NCBI GenBank assembly: GCA_009829735.1
Contig: CM020619.1
Location: 16,993,816 to 17,057,815 of the forward strand
DNA from: Pyropia yezoensis
Taxonomy: Eukaryota; Rhodophyta; Bangiophyceae; Bangiales; Bangiaceae
Direction: 5' to 3'
Length of the DNA stretch: 64,000 bases
A program made the translations under genes and the position numbers. How positions within the stretch are numbered: the stretch's first letter is position 1; each line of letters begins with the position of its first letter. Positions 38,125 to 49,698 of the stretch are shown piece after piece. Below the pieces are notes generated by a model. That model was not told where the DNA came from. It ran no database searches and saw only the letters and a list, made by a program, of their open reading frames with translations.

Positions 38125-41100
38125 TCATGCCGCCTTGTCTGTCGACCGCAGCCCCCCCCCCGGGGTGGGGGCGACAAAGCCCAGCCGCACGAGCGTCGCG
38201 ACCGCGGCGTCCCCACCCGCCTCCAGCGGGTCCACCCCGTACGGCGCGTACAGGGCGTCGTGTGCCAGCTGCCGCGCCGCGTCCACCACCGTCGACCGGG
38301 GCACCCCCCCCCCAGCGCCCCGCCCGTCGTCCGCCTCCCCCTCTGCCTCTGCAGCCTCTGCCTCTGCGCCCAGCAGGGCGCCGTACACCAGCGCCACGTC
38401 GGCCGCCTCGGTGCGGACGGCCATGTCGACAAGCGCCCACACGGCGCCGTCGCCCACCCCCACCGTCTGCGCGAGCGCCGACCGGAACAGCTGCCGCTGG
38501 TAAGAGTTGATCGTCGACCGCAGGGAGAGGCCAATGCGGAAAACGTACGCCGCCGCCGAAGCGGCCAGGGCGGTCGCCACCGTCTGGGACGAGTAGTCCC
38601 GGGCGTACGAGAAGAGGGCGGTGGCGAGGGCAGAGAGGGTCACCACATCCAGGCGGAGGAGGTCCAGGGTGGCGGGCACCAGCACGCGGCCGGGGAGGAG
38701 GTTCTTGGCGGACGCCCACTGCACGTCGCGGAGGAGGTGCAAGCGTGCGGGGGGGGGGGGCTTAGCGGGCGCCACCGGTGCCGTCGCCGCGGCCGCCGCC
38801 CCCCGCCCCCCCTCCCCATGGCCGTCGCCGCGGCCACCGCCACCACTACCAGCGACGCCCCCGTCGGCGGCCCCGTCGTCTGGCCGCAGGGCGTCGGCGA
38901 GGAAGGTGGACGCTGCCGCCGCGGGCCCCGCATCGTCGGGTCCCCCCGACGGCAGCAGCGCGGCGACCGCCGCCAGCTGCGACCGCCGCCGCAGCGCCGG
39001 GTCCACCGGCCGGTGGAGGACCACGAAGCGGGGGAACGTTGGCTCTTGCGTAAAGGTGGGGAGGAAAAAGTCGTACAGGCCCGACACGCCCGCCTTCCAC
39101 TCACGGGCGGGAGTGACGCGGCGGACGGTGCGGCCAGAGCTGGGGGGTGGCGGGGGGGGGGGGGGGACGGGCGCGGGCGCCGCCGCCGCCGCCGCCGCCG
39201 CACCCGGCGTGGGCGCGCCGCCGACAGCGTCGTCCGAGGTGGCGGCGCCAGCAGGGTGGGGGGGAGAGGTGGCGTCGGGGGGGGGGGGAGCGCCCTCCGC
39301 GGCAGCAACCGCCGCCTCGGGCCCCCCACCGCCCACCGCCACGAGCAGCTGCTCCGCGTTGGCGGCGGTCTCCCGCTCCTCGGCCGCCGCGTCGTCGGCC
39401 GCCGCGGGCGGCGGCGACGACGGCCCGTGCGCGGCGGCCGCCCCTTGGACCGGGGTGGCGGCGACGGCGGCCACCGCCACGGCGGCTGCCGACTGAGGCG
39501 TTGCCGCTGCGGCTGGCGGCGGCGGCCGGCTGCGGTGGCGGCGGCGCGTCAGCTGCCGCTGCGCGTCGGCGGCGGCGGCGAGGAGGCGCGTGAACGGCGC
39601 CTCCACCCACCCAAAGTACCGCGCCTCGAGCGCCCGCACCTTTGGGCCCAGCAGCAGCCCCGACGACCGCCGCACTCCCACCCCGCGCCCGAGGCACAGG
39701 CAGTGGGGAAAGTAGGCGGGGGTGGCCCACGGGTCGGCAGACGCCGCCGCGGCGGCAGCGGCCGCCGCCGCCGCCGCCCCCGTCGACGGTGTCGTTGGCG
39801 AGGCGGGCGCCCCCCACAGCCGCCGCACCGCCGCGTTGGTGCCGAGCAGCGAGCCGTCCAGGCGGGACCGGTCGACCGCGACGGGGAGGGTGTCGGCGCA
39901 ACCGGCGAGCGCCGACCCCGCCGCCATGTCGGCGGCCGACAGGGGGCGGAAGCGCGCGCGGTCGAGGAGGGTGAGCAGTGCCGTCACCGCCGCGTCGTCA
40001 CTGGCGGCGGCGCCCCCGCCGCCGACGCTGTCAAAGGTGGTGTCGGCGGCTACCGCGTCGGCTAAAGACCGGTTGTCGCCATCCTTGCCGCCGCTGCCAC
40101 CGCCGCCGCCGCCGTCGACGCCGCCGTCAACGCCGCTGCCGCTGCCGCCACCACCCCCACCACCACCACCGCCACCGCCAGCGGTCGACGGCCCGCTGGC
40201 GCCCCCGCCGGCGGGGGCGGCGCCCATAAACACCCGCACCCCCTCGTCGGCAAGCACCGCCCTGCCGTCCTCGCCGAGCGCCGCCAGCGCCTCCCGCGCG
40301 TCGCCGGCGACCGCCGCCACCACCGCCGCCACGCGACGGGCGGCGGGCTCCCCCGCCGGCCCCACCGCCAGCACCGCCCCTACGGCGGCCGCCGCGGCGC
40401 CGGGGGACACCTCCCAAAAGGGGCGCTCCCCGCACGCGGGCACCCGCAGGTCGTCCACGGCGGTGCTGACGCCAACGCCGGCAGCGTCAAAGTCGTCGCC
40501 GAGCACCCGCTGGGGGCCAAGCGCCTCCAGCTCCCGCACCTGCCGCTTGGCGTCGGCAAAGCGCGCCATCACCGCGTCGGCTTTCTTCTTGGCGGAACGC
40601 CAGCTGGGGCGGCCGCCGCCACCGCCGCTGTCGCTGTCATTGCCACTGTCGGCGGCGACGTGCTCGTCGCTGTCGGTCGCGGGGGCGTCCTCCCCGACGC
40701 CGCCGGCATGGTCCTTGCCGTCAGCGGCAGTGGCCACGTCGGCGGCAGCCGCGGCGTCGGTTGCGGTGTCGCCGCCGCCGCCGCCGCCAGCCGTGCGCAC
40801 AGCCACAGCGTTGGTGGCGTCATGTACAGCACCCACATCTGATGTGGGCGGGCTGCCGCCGCCGTCACCGCCGTCGCGGCGAACGTCGGCCGTCTCGGCC
40901 GCCACGCCCACACCCCGGCGGTCGTCGGGGCGCCCTCCCGGGGGCGGCGGCCCGCTGGTGCCCGCCGAGCGAGTGGGTGCCACGGGTGGCGTCGCCGCCG
41001 CCCCCGCCTGCTGCTGCGGCGGCGGCTGGGCCGGCGGGCGCGACGGCGGCTGGGCCGGCTGGCGCGACGGCGGCGGCCAGCCCGGCGGTGGTGGTGGCGG

Positions 41101-41511
41101 CGGTGGCGGCGGCGGTGGCGGCGGCGGCGGCGGTGGTGGCGGCGGCGGCGGTGGCGCGCCCGACCAGGATAGGCAGGCGGGGGGTACGCGGCGGCTGCCA
41201 AGGCGCGGGCGGCCGCCGCCGGGGGGGCGGCGGCACCCGCGGGGCGGCGCGCCGACAAAGGCGCCCCCGCCGCCCGTCACGGCAGCGGCGGCGGCGGTGG
41301 TGGCGGCGGCAGCAGCCGCAGAGGGGGGGGAGAGGAAGGCGGCCGTTGCCGCCGCGGCGGGCGCGGCAGCGCCAGCAGCAGCGGCAGCGCCAGCAGCGCC
41401 AGCAGCAGCACGTCGGGCGGCCCAGCCGCCGCCGCCGCCGCCGCAGCCGCCGCAGCCGCTGCCACCGCTGACCCCGCCCCCGTTGCCGGGATGGCCGCGG
41501 CTGGTACGCAT
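38125..41511 (-). CDS. DUF3754 / TMEM143-like membrane protein
   Basis: 1128 residues, function unknown. The C-terminal third carries the family signature: NLLPGRVLVPATLDLLRLDV followed by VTLSALATALFSYARDY (membrane segment), a second hydrophobic stretch (TVATALAASAAAYVFRIGLSL) and RSTINSYQRQLFRSALAQTVG. Earlier conserved blocks include MARFADAKRQVRELEALGPQ, FRPLSAADMAAGSALAG and WVEAPFTRLLAAAADAQRQL, then RVTPAREWKAGVSGLYDFFL. DUF3754 proteins in plants and animals are predicted mitochondrial or plastid membrane proteins. Much of the N-terminus and several linkers are Ala/Gly/Pro repeats. A Gly-rich run (41088-41155) encodes a poly-Pro stretch. The start at 41511 is uncertain. Confidence 0.75.
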   Translation of the reverse strand: MRTSRGHPGNGGGVSGGSGCGGCGGGGGGWAARRAAAGAAGAAAAAGAAAPAAAATAAFLSPPSAAAAAATTAAAAAVTGGGGAFVGAPPRGCRRPPGGGRPRLGSRRVPPACLSWSGAPPPPPPPPPPPPPPPPPPPPPPPPGWPPPSRQPAQPPSRPPAQPPPQQQAGAAATPPVAPTRSAGTSGPPPPGGRPDDRRGVGVAAETADVRRDGGDGGGSPPTSDVGAVHDATNAVAVRTAGGGGGGDTATDAAAAADVATAADGKDHAGGVGEDAPATDSDEHVAADSGNDSDSGGGGGRPSWRSAKKKADAVMARFADAKRQVRELEALGPQRVLGDDFDAAGVGVSTAVDDLRVPACGERPFWEVSPGAAAAAVGAVLAVGPAGEPAARRVAAVVAAVAGDAREALAALGEDGRAVLADEGVRVFMGAAPAGGGASGPSTAGGGGGGGGGGGGSGSGVDGGVDGGGGGGSGGKDGDNRSLADAVAADTTFDSVGGGGAAASDDAAVTALLTLLDRARFRPLSAADMAAGSALAGCADTLPVAVDRSRLDGSLLGTNAAVRRLWGAPASPTTPSTGAAAAAAAAAAAASADPWATPAYFPHCLCLGRGVGVRRSSGLLLGPKVRALEARYFGWVEAPFTRLLAAAADAQRQLTRRRHRSRPPPPAAAATPQSAAAVAVAAVAATPVQGAAAAHGPSSPPPAAADDAAAEERETAANAEQLLVAVGGGGPEAAVAAAEGAPPPPDATSPPHPAGAATSDDAVGGAPTPGAAAAAAAAPAPVPPPPPPPPSSGRTVRRVTPAREWKAGVSGLYDFFLPTFTQEPTFPRFVVLHRPVDPALRRRSQLAAVAALLPSGGPDDAGPAAAASTFLADALRPDDGAADGGVAGSGGGGRGDGHGEGGRGAAAAATAPVAPAKPPPPARLHLLRDVQWASAKNLLPGRVLVPATLDLLRLDVVTLSALATALFSYARDYSSQTVATALAASAAAYVFRIGLSLRSTINSYQRQLFRSALAQTVGVGDGAVWALVDMAVRTEAADVALVYGALLGAEAEAAEAEGEADDGRGAGGGVPRSTVVDAARQLAHDALYAPYGVDPLEAGGDAAVATLVRLGFVAPTPGGGLRSTDKAA

Positions 41512-42362
41512 GGTAGGTAGCCGTAGGGAGTGGACAAGTGGGAGGGGGAGAGGGCGGTGGAGGGCGGGGCCGCGCCCAGACGAGGTGGCCTGTGTTTACC
41601 AACGAGTGGCGCAGGCCGAGGATCACCATCGCGACGAGGGTCCGCTCTCCCGCTGCACCTGCTGGTGGTGGTGCGCACGCCGGTTTGGTTCCACCAATTG
41701 AACTGCTCTATGGGTCGCGGCCCCGGATCTTGGAGAATCTTCGACGTGCAATTCCATAGCGGGAAGGTATTCAAAGTACCACAGCGGTCGAGCACATTCC
41801 CCTTGGTTGCCAGCGCGCGGTGTCGTGCCCCCTCGAGGGACAGCGGCTGGCGTCCCGTCTGGGCGCTGCAGCGCCCAGACGGGACGCAGCGCTGCCGGTC
41901 GGGTTGAGGCGCCCCCGGCCATCGTCCGCCGCCCACACCTCGGCCGCCCCGCCTCGCACCGCGGCAGCCGCCCCTCTAGGTGGCCGCCGTGGCTATTGAC
42001 CCTTGGAGGCGCTGCGGATAGCGCTCACCCCCGCGGGTGGTGGGCTTCCCACCACCCTTGCTGGCTTGCGGGCGCGCGCACCCCCCCGCCGCTGCCTCGG
42101 TGGGCTCCACGGCTCGCCGCCGCCGCGGCTGGCCGGTGCGCACCCGCGCCCATCATCCGCACGGCCGTTGGCGGCAGCGAGACTGTCAAAGGGGGCGGGC
42201 AACGGCGGGGGGTCGGCGTGCCCCCTGGCACCCCTTGCGCCTCCCCTCTCTGCCCCGTCGCGGTCCGCCATCTCCCAGTCTGCCCTCTACTCCCCTCTCC
42301 TGCCCCCCCGTCCCCTTCTTGCCTGCCCCCCCCCCCCGCCCTCCTCCTTGGTACCGGTGACC
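41512..42362. promoter_or_regulatory. Bidirectional upstream region with a 36 bp perfect palindrome
   Basis: The DUF3754 gene (minus) and the BAG6-like gene (plus) diverge from here. 41851-41886 is a perfect 36 bp palindrome (each arm CGTCCCGTCTGGGCGCTG) able to form a hairpin. The last ~80 bases before the BAG6-like ATG (42280-42362) are a C-rich pyrimidine tract. No ORF is credible. Confidence 0.5.
41851..41886. repeat. 36 bp perfect palindrome
   Basis: Left arm CGTCCCGTCTGGGCGCTG (41851-41868) is followed without spacer by its reverse complement (41869-41886). The flanks (GCGGCTGG and CAGCGCTG) extend the pairing imperfectly. Confidence 0.9.
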
Positions 42363-42787
42363 ATGGCGTCTAACCTTCCCGGCGGGCCGCGTGCTGGTGG
42401 CGCCGCCGCCCGTGCGCCGCCCCCCTCATCCTCCGCCCCCCTCCGGCTGACTGCCGCCTGGGCATTTGGCGGCACGGTCGCGACGCTGCTGGTCGCCCGA
42501 GAAGGGCGGGTGGGGGACGTCAGGCGGGCCATCGCTACCGCGACGGGCGTGCCACTGTGTGCGGTACGGCTGGTGTGGGGGGGGCGGGCGCTGGACAACG
42601 ATGCCACGGTGATGGCGGCGGCGGGGGTGCCTCGCGAGGGGGGGGTCGTGTACGTGGTCGTCACGCCGCTGCGCCGGCGGCGGCAGTTGGGGCCGGGGGG
42701 GGGAGCGAGGGGGGGCGTCGCCCCGCCCCGAACGCCGCTGCCGCGCCAGCCACCCGCGGCGGGCGACGCGGCCCGTGGCGGCAGTGG

Positions 42788-42819
<32 letters not shown>

Positions 42820-45503
42820 GCGGCGGCGGCAGCGGTGGACGGTCCCCAGCTGCCGCGGTGGTGCCGCCGCCCGCCGCGGGCGGCGTCCCGGCGGGCCCCA
42901 CCGCGCCGTCAGTAGCGGCGGCGCGGGGCGCGCCGATGGACGCAACCGACGACCGGAGCATGGCCGACGCGCTCCGCCCGCTGGGCGCGGGCGTCCGCCA
43001 TTCGTCGGCGGGGGGGGCGCGGGGGGGGGGGGTGACCGCGCCGCCGCCGCCCGCTGGGGGGGGAGGGGGGGAGGGGGGCACCGCCGCCGCCGCCCGCCTT
43101 GACGGTGGCGGAAATGGCGGTGGTGTTGGTGGTGGTGGTGGTGGGGGACGTGGCGGTGGCGGCGGTGGTGGTGGTGGTGGCGGGGGTGGTGGTGGTGCCG
43201 GCGGCGGCGGTGGTGGCGCCATGCGGCGGCCGCCGCCGCATTCACTCGCGGCGGTGCTGTCGGGCTTTGGCGGCCTGCTGTCAGACTTGGCTGGCCGCCG
43301 CGGGGGGAATGGCGGCGGCGTGGTGGGCGTCTTTCCGCCTGGGGGGGGGATGGCGCGAGCGGGTGGCGGCGGCGGCGTCGCGTCCCCACTGGCCGCTGCC
43401 GCCGCGGCGGTGGCGGCGGCCGTGGCGGTCACGCCTGGTGCGGGGGGGGGCGAGGGGGTGGCCTTGCTGCTGGCGGGTGGGTCTGCGCTCAGTGGGCTTC
43501 TGCGTGCGGCAGCAGCTCGAGACCGCAGCGGCGGTGGCGGCGGCGGTGGTGGCGGCGGGGCGCCGGCGGCTGTCCCGTTCCAATCGGGCTTTGTCCTGTT
43601 GGGCGCTGCGGTGGACGCGGCGTTAGATGCCCTCGACACGGTCCCAGCGTTCCAGACGGCCCTGGCGGCGGGCGGCGAAGGCGGCAACGGCGGCGGCGGT
43701 GCCACTGCGCCTGCGGGCCGCGCGCGGAACATCCTTGGTGGCGTCGCCAGACGGCGGGCTCGGGAGCTGGCGTTAACGTTGGTCACGCCGGCGTCCCCCC
43801 CCGCCGGCGGCGGTGGCGGTGGTGGTGGCGGCGGCACAGGCGGGCTCCCACCACGGGCCATCCCCACCACCGCTGCTCTCCGCTCGTGGGCAGCCGACAC
43901 GGCCGGGGAGGTGGCGTGGACGCTCGCCCGCGCGGTCCCCGGCGGGTGGCCCGCCGTCGCGCCCGTCGTGCTCGCCGTCGCCCGCCGCGTGTCGGGCGCG
44001 GTGGGCGTGTCGCCCGACGTCGCGGCCGCGGCGGCGGCGCCGTGGGTGGCCCTCGCGTACGACCGGTGGCGGCGACGGGTGGCGGCGGCGGCGCCTGCCG
44101 CCGGCGCTGCCGCGGCCGGGGGTGGGCGTGGGGTGGGGGGCATGGAGGACGAGGCGCTCCCAGGGGAGGAACTGGATGGCGACGTGGTGCCACCGGGAGG
44201 GCGACCACCGCGGCCGGCGCGGCCCGGTGCCGCGGCCGCGGCACCTGCAGCTCCGGCACTCCCGCTCGCGGACGGCGGCACCTCCTCCGGCGCCGCCGCC
44301 GTGGGTGCTGCTGCGGCCGACCTTAGCGCGGCCGACGCCGACGGCGCGGAGGAGGACGCGGAGCTGGCCGCCCTCGCCGCGGAGCTAGGTGCCCCGCCGG
44401 CGGTCGGGGCGGCCGATGGCAGCGGCGCGGCGGCTGCTGCCGCGGCTGACCGGGTGGCCCCTGCGGCGGCACTGTTGCCGCCACCGCCGCCGCCGGCCGC
44501 CATTGCAGCCGATGAGGATCCCGCGCTGGCGGCGCTGGCCGCCGAGCTGGCCGCCCCCGCCGCGTCCCCGCAGAGCGCCACCCCACCGTTGCTGGTGCCG
44601 TCGTCGTCGTTGCCTCCGCCGCCGCTGCCCCCACCATCATCGCCATCAAACAGCGACGACGAGCTGGCGGCGCTTGCTGCCGAGATGGCCGCCCCCGCGC
44701 GTGCGCCCCCACCGCCGGCCACAGCCACCACGGTGGTGGCCGGCAGTGCCCGGTCGGCCCCAGCGGCTGCCGACGGCGACCACGGCGGCGCCAGTAGCAG
44801 CGGCTGCGACAGCAGCAGCGACGACGCAGCAGCGGCGCTGGCTGCAGAGCTCCTCGCCGACGCGGCGACGCCGGCGGCGGCAGCAGCAGCGGCGTCGGCA
44901 GAGGCGCCTCCCGCGCCCCTGCCGCCCGCCGGTGCGGCACGGCGCGCCCCCCCCCCGGGGGGTGTCCCCTCCTCCCCCGACGGTGGCCCTGGGGTCGATG
45001 GCACCACCGCCGCGTGGGCGGGCCTCCCCGCCGCCGCCGCCGCGGCGGTGCGGGCGACGCTGGCGGCCGACGCCGGGCGGGAGCGCAGCAGCCGGCGGCG
45101 ACCACTCAGTGCCGCCTACCGCGGGGGGTCCCTGCGGCCGCCGCCGTCGCCGCCGCCGCCGCCGCCGCCGCCGGCCGACGCGCGGCGCCGCGGCGGCGGA
45201 CGCGGCGGCAGCCGCGACGCCCCTGCCGCCGGCGGGCCGCCGCCGGTGGGCGGCGTGACGCCCCCGCTGGACGCGGCCGCGGCGGGCCGTCTGGCCGCCG
45301 CCTCCCTGACGGCCGCCGCCGAGCGGGCGGGCGCGCCCGCCGCGGCCACCGCCCGGGCGGCGGCGGCGGCGGCGGCGCCCCCGCTGGCCGCCGCCTACGA
45401 GGCGGTGGTGGGCGACGCGCTGCGGGCGCGCCTGGCGGGGGACCCCGACTATGAGGCCGACCGCCTGCCGGCGGCCACCCGCCGGTGGGTGGAGCGGCCA
45501 TAG
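42363..45503 (+). CDS. BAG6: BAG6/Scythe-like ubiquitin-domain protein
   Basis: 1046 residues from ATG 42363. Residues ~28-100 form a ubiquitin-like domain (LVAREGRVGDVRRAIATATG, then VRLVWGGRALDNDATVMAAA). A long Gly/Pro/Ala linker follows. A middle block (HSLAAVLSGFGGLLSDLAG; FVLLGAAVDAALDALDTVPAF) is helical. The C-terminus (AAYEAVVGDALRARLAGDP, then DYEADRLPAATRRWV) resembles the BAG6 end, where animal BAG6 has a comparable Asp-Pro-Asn-Tyr segment before its last helix. BAG6 with its partners triages tail-anchored and misfolded proteins. Repeated short acidic words (DELAALAAEMAAPA, DPALAALAAELAAPA, AALAAELLADA) occur four to five times at 44350-44860. The call rests on the two ends; the linker is not conserved. 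Confidence 0.6.
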
Positions 45504-47605
45504 GTGGTGTCGGGGGGGAGGGGGGGGGTTGAGACGGGAGGGGCGTCGGCGCGGCGGGGCTTGCGTGGTTGGGTGTGTGGTGTTCCTGTGTTTGGGTGTG
45601 TTGTCGGGGGCGGGGGTGGGGGCGGCGTCTCCCGTCCCCGCTCCGCCCTCCCTCCCGACCGTGCCACGGCATGGCTTGCCGGGGGGAGAGGGGGGGACCC
45701 CCGCAGCCGCTGCCGCCCGCGGCGGCGGCGGCGGCGGCGTCGGCCGTCGTGCGGCGGGGCGTGGCGACTGGTGGCGTGGCGCTCCTCCACGGTGCGGCAT
45801 CCCCCCCCCCACGCTCCCCGCCTCTGGCAGGGGCGCGGCGGTGCGGCGGCTGCCCGCGGGGTAGGGCCCGTCGACCAGTGGGCGCGGGGGAGGGGGAGGG
45901 GGGGGCAGCGGCCACGGTGGCGGGGGGGGGGGGGGGGGGGGGTGGGTTGTTGCGCTGTGCTTGTCCGCGGGGTGCTGCCCGTGTCCCCCCCCTCCGCCCT
46001 GCACCCCCCCCATGCCTGCGCGTCCCCCGCCCCTCCTCGCCGTGGGGGGACGCTGCCGCCGCCCGCCCGCCGCTGCCGGTGGCGTCCTTCACCCGGGGAA
46101 GAGCGGGGAGCGTGGCGGCGCGCGGACGTGGCGCGCGGGGGGGGCGGGGTGGCTCCCCGGCGGCGTCCGACGGCCGGCGGCGGTGGCGGCGGCGGCGTCC
46201 GAGGTGGGTGCCCCCCGCGGCGGCAGCCCCGCCCCATCTGGCGGTCGCCCGCCGCTGCCCTTTGCGCTGCGGGGGGGGGGGTTCACCCTCGATGAGGGCG
46301 GCGGGGACGCCGCCCCCCCAGCATCCCTCCCGCCATCAGCCGCCGCCGCCCCGCCCCGTGCCGCCCCGTGCCGTGCCGCGCCGCGGCAGGCGGCCCGACG
46401 CGGCCGGCACGCGCGCGGCGGGCGGCGCGGCCTGGCTGGCGGGGGAAGGAGGGGGGGGGGGGGGGGGGGGGGGCGCGCCCGCCCGTGCGGCGGCTAGCGG
46501 GTGTGGCGGTCCCCGCGCGGGCGGCGCACCCAGCGCCACTGTGGCCACCGGGACTGGGGTCCACCGGCGGCGGCGCCATAGATCGTCTTCTTTTTTTTTG
46601 TTTTTTTTGCCCATGGGCCCGTGCCTCGCCGCCCCTCCCCCCCGCCGCCACGACCGGCGTTGGCCGTCCTCCCGCCGCCGCCGCCGTCGCCGCCGCCGGT
46701 TGGCCGCCGTGGGGGCGAGCCGCCCAGCCGGCGGCCGTCCCCGACCCCCCTCTTGGCGGTCGGCGTCCGCCGCCCTCCCCCCCCGTGAATCGCACCGGGG
46801 GCGGCCCCCCAAGACCAACAACCCCCCCCCCGCGTCACCCTCAGGCTGGCTGACGTCGCGCCGCTCATCCCCCGCCGCCACCGCCTGCCAGTCACAGCCA
46901 GTGGCGGGCCCGCCGTTGCGCGGCGCGTCGGGCGGCGGGAGATCCGTCGCGTCCGTTTCCCCCAGCAGCTGGGGCCTCTGCCGGCAGACAGCGTCCCCCG
47001 CCGCCCCGCGCAGACACCGCACCCGCCGCGGCGGGCAGCCGGCCGGCCGGCGGCCGCCACGCCGCTGCCGACCGGCCGCCGTGGCACCACCCTCTCTCCT
47101 CCTCCCCGTCCCCCTCCCCCCCGACCCCCGCAGGGCACACAGCGGCCAACGCGCTGCCACCGGCGGGTGGCTACCCCCTTCTCAGTCGTCAGCCCCCACG
47201 CCCCACCACCCCAACGTACCCCTCCCCCCCCACCCCTCCCTCCCCCCCCACCCCTCCCCCACCCACCCACCCACCCACCCACCCACCCCGCCCGCACCCT
47301 CCCCCCCCCCCCCCCTCTCTGCAGTGTCCCCCACCGTGGGGCCCCACACGACCCCGGGGGGGTGGCGGCGACGCTATCCCCCCCACCCGCCCGCCCGCCC
47401 GCCCGCCCGCCGTCTCCCCACCCAGCCGCGCTGTCTGCCGCCCGCGCCCGCCGCCACTGCCGCCGCCACTGCCCCGACACTGGCGCGGCGCGGCGCGCCC
47501 GTCTCCTCCCTCCCCCCCCCTACCCGCCGCCCCCGCTCCCCGTCACGCCCACGGGGGGGGGGGGGGGTGGGGGGGTGGCGGCCACGGCGCTGCGGTGGGC
47601 GCCCA
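45504..47605. repeat. Low-complexity intergenic region
   Basis: C- and G-runs and CGG repeats, no supportable gene. G-runs of ~20 lie near 45925-45946 and 46450-46474. A T-rich patch (46585-46610) sits between. (CCCA)8 lies at about 47258-47289 and (CCCG)n at about 47394-47411. Long open frames on both strands lack any conserved block. Confidence 0.45.
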
Positions 47606-49103
47606 ATGGCGTCAGACGCTGAGCCCCCCCCCCGTGGCCGCCGCGCCGCGCCGCTGCCTCATCATCAGGGCCGCGGGGGCCCTGGCGGAGCGCTTCTGCT
47701 CCTTCTCCCCACTCCCCTCTCCCCTCCCCCCGCCCCCCCCGCGCCTTTTGACGACGCAGCCCCCGCGCTCCCACCTTTCCCACCCACCACCGGATGGAAA
47801 TGGCGTTGACGCGCCGGCCTCCCCCCCCCCCACCCCCCTCCCTGGCTTCCCCCCAGACGCGGTTGGGGGCCGTGCCAAGCCGGCCACGGCCGCCGACCGC
47901 CGCCGCCCCCCTGGCGTCGCCGCCGTCGCCGCCGCCGTCGCCGCCGCCGTCGCCACCGCTGCCCCCGCCGTCGTTGCCGTTACCCCCGCCGCCGTCGTCG
48001 CCGCCGTCGCTGCCATCATTACTACCGCCGTCGCCGCCGCTGCCGGCGCAGCCGCCGTCGCCCCCGCGCCGCGGCCGCCCCGCACGGCCGGCCCATGACT
48101 GGTGGGGCGCCCCCGCCGCGGCGGCCGTCGACGGGCTCGCCCGCCGGCTGGCCGCCGAGCACGACCGGGCGATCGCGGCGGCCGCCGCCGCCGCCGCTGC
48201 CGCCGTTGCCGCCGTCGCGCACGACGGCGGCGTCGGCGGCGACGGCGGCGGCGGCGTCGGCGGCGGCGGCGGCGGCGGCGGCACCCTACCGGCCGTGCTG
48301 ACCCGCCGACGGGACGGGGGCGGCCGGGTCGACCGCCACCGCAGCCTGCCCGCTCCCCGTGACCGGTCTGGGGGGGGGCACCCTGGCCACCGCCGGCCGG
48401 GGGGGTCCCCCCGGCAGGGCGCCGCTGCCGTCGACGCGTGCCGCCGCCACAGCCTGTGTGACGGGGGCGGCGGTCCGGCGGTGGTGGCGACGGCGGCCGT
48501 GACACGGCCGCGTCATCCCCGGCCGACGCCCAGTGTGGCTGCGGACCCTCAACGGTGGGCGAGCCCCCCCGTGTGCCGCGATGGGGAGACCCACGGGGCG
48601 GTCCCTGCCGGCCTGGGCGGCCCCGGCAGGAGCAACACTCCAACCGCAGCGTGCGCCTGCGGGGAGGCTGCCGGCACGTCCCCCCCCCCCCCCCCCCGGG
48701 GCACCACCCCCACTACCACCGCCGCCTGCGGCGGCTGCTGTCCGCCTCTGGGTGGCCCGCCACGGCGTCGACGCTGGCCCTCCGGACGCTGCTGACGCCC
48801 ACCGAGGTTGGCGCCCTCCTCCGTGCCCTCCTCTCCGCCGCCTATGGCGCGACGGTGGCGGCGCCCGCCCGGCACAGCGGCGCCGGCGGGCCGGCGGTGC
48901 GGCTGGCCATTGTGACGGGCGGCGGCCGCCCGCTGGTCGGCACCGTCGACCGCCGGGGGGACGCGCGGATGGAGGTGCGCCTCCGCCCGCGCCACGGCAA
49001 CGGGGGGGGGGGATGGGAGGCGTGGGTGGGGGGGGTGTGGGCGCGCCTCCGGGTAGGCGTGGGCGAGGCGGAAGCGCGGCTGAGGGCGACGCTGTGTGGA
49101 TAG
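47606..49103 (+). CDS. Possible unrecognised gene (spliced?)
   Basis: Weak evidence of coding. A block at about 48075-48360 (AHDWWGAPAAAAVDGLARRLAAEHDRA) and a frame at 48555-49103 whose last ~130 residues look protein-like (SASGWPATASTLALRTLLTP, then EVGALLRALLSAAYGATVAA, ending EAWVGGVWARLRVGVGEAEAR) are in different frames. They could be exons of one gene starting at ATG 47606 (MASDAEPPPRGRR). No family is recognised and splice sites are not clear. Confidence 0.25.
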
Positions 49104-49698
49104 GGGGGTTGGGTGGGGGGGGGGGGGAGCGGCACGCCCCAGGACCGCCGGAACTTGTCCAGCGCACGAGGTGGGGGGGATGGTCGGAGGATAGGCAGGT
49201 CGGTAGCTCTTGTTGGGCACAGGGCTGAAGAGGACGGCTTGTGGACCCCAATAGGACGGCCTGTGGATACCAATGGCGTCTTTGCTTCGTGGCTGCGGGC
49301 AAACCTTGTCAAAGTGTCTCGGATACATCATCTAAGGCCCTTTCGCAGTTCCGCTTCGTATAAACATAACGTCGCTCTGATTGGTCGAACGCGTCATACG
49401 GGCGTTATAACGTCATGACATGCGCGGCCGGCTCGCGTATGTCATAACGTTACAACGCCGTCCACGTCCCAGCCTGGTCTGAGTGATCTAGAAACAAATT
49501 GTTAGTAAATACACAATTGCATACGTGCTGTCGAACGGACGAAGACCAAGGATCCGCACGCCGTGACATGCAACATATTGTGAGATTTGAGATTCCGAAA
49601 CATGTGCCAACCGTTAAGCCAGGTCTGGCGCTCATGCGCCGACGCACGCACCAAGGTGCAATGAGTCACGCAGAAATATTCACACATATCCCTGTATT

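Noticed and set aside
40062..41160. Regular GGC/CCG repeats as a CRISPR-like or tandem array
   Set aside because: They are trinucleotide tracts encoding Gly/Ala/Pro runs in a real gene, with no spacer pattern.
47258..47289. (CCCA)n array as a telomere-like repeat
   Set aside because: Short, interstitial and surrounded by other C-rich simple repeats; more likely ordinary microsatellite.
45569..47809. 746-codon plus-strand frame after the BAG6-like gene
   Set aside because: Low-complexity Pro/Arg translation across obvious simple repeats; no domain.
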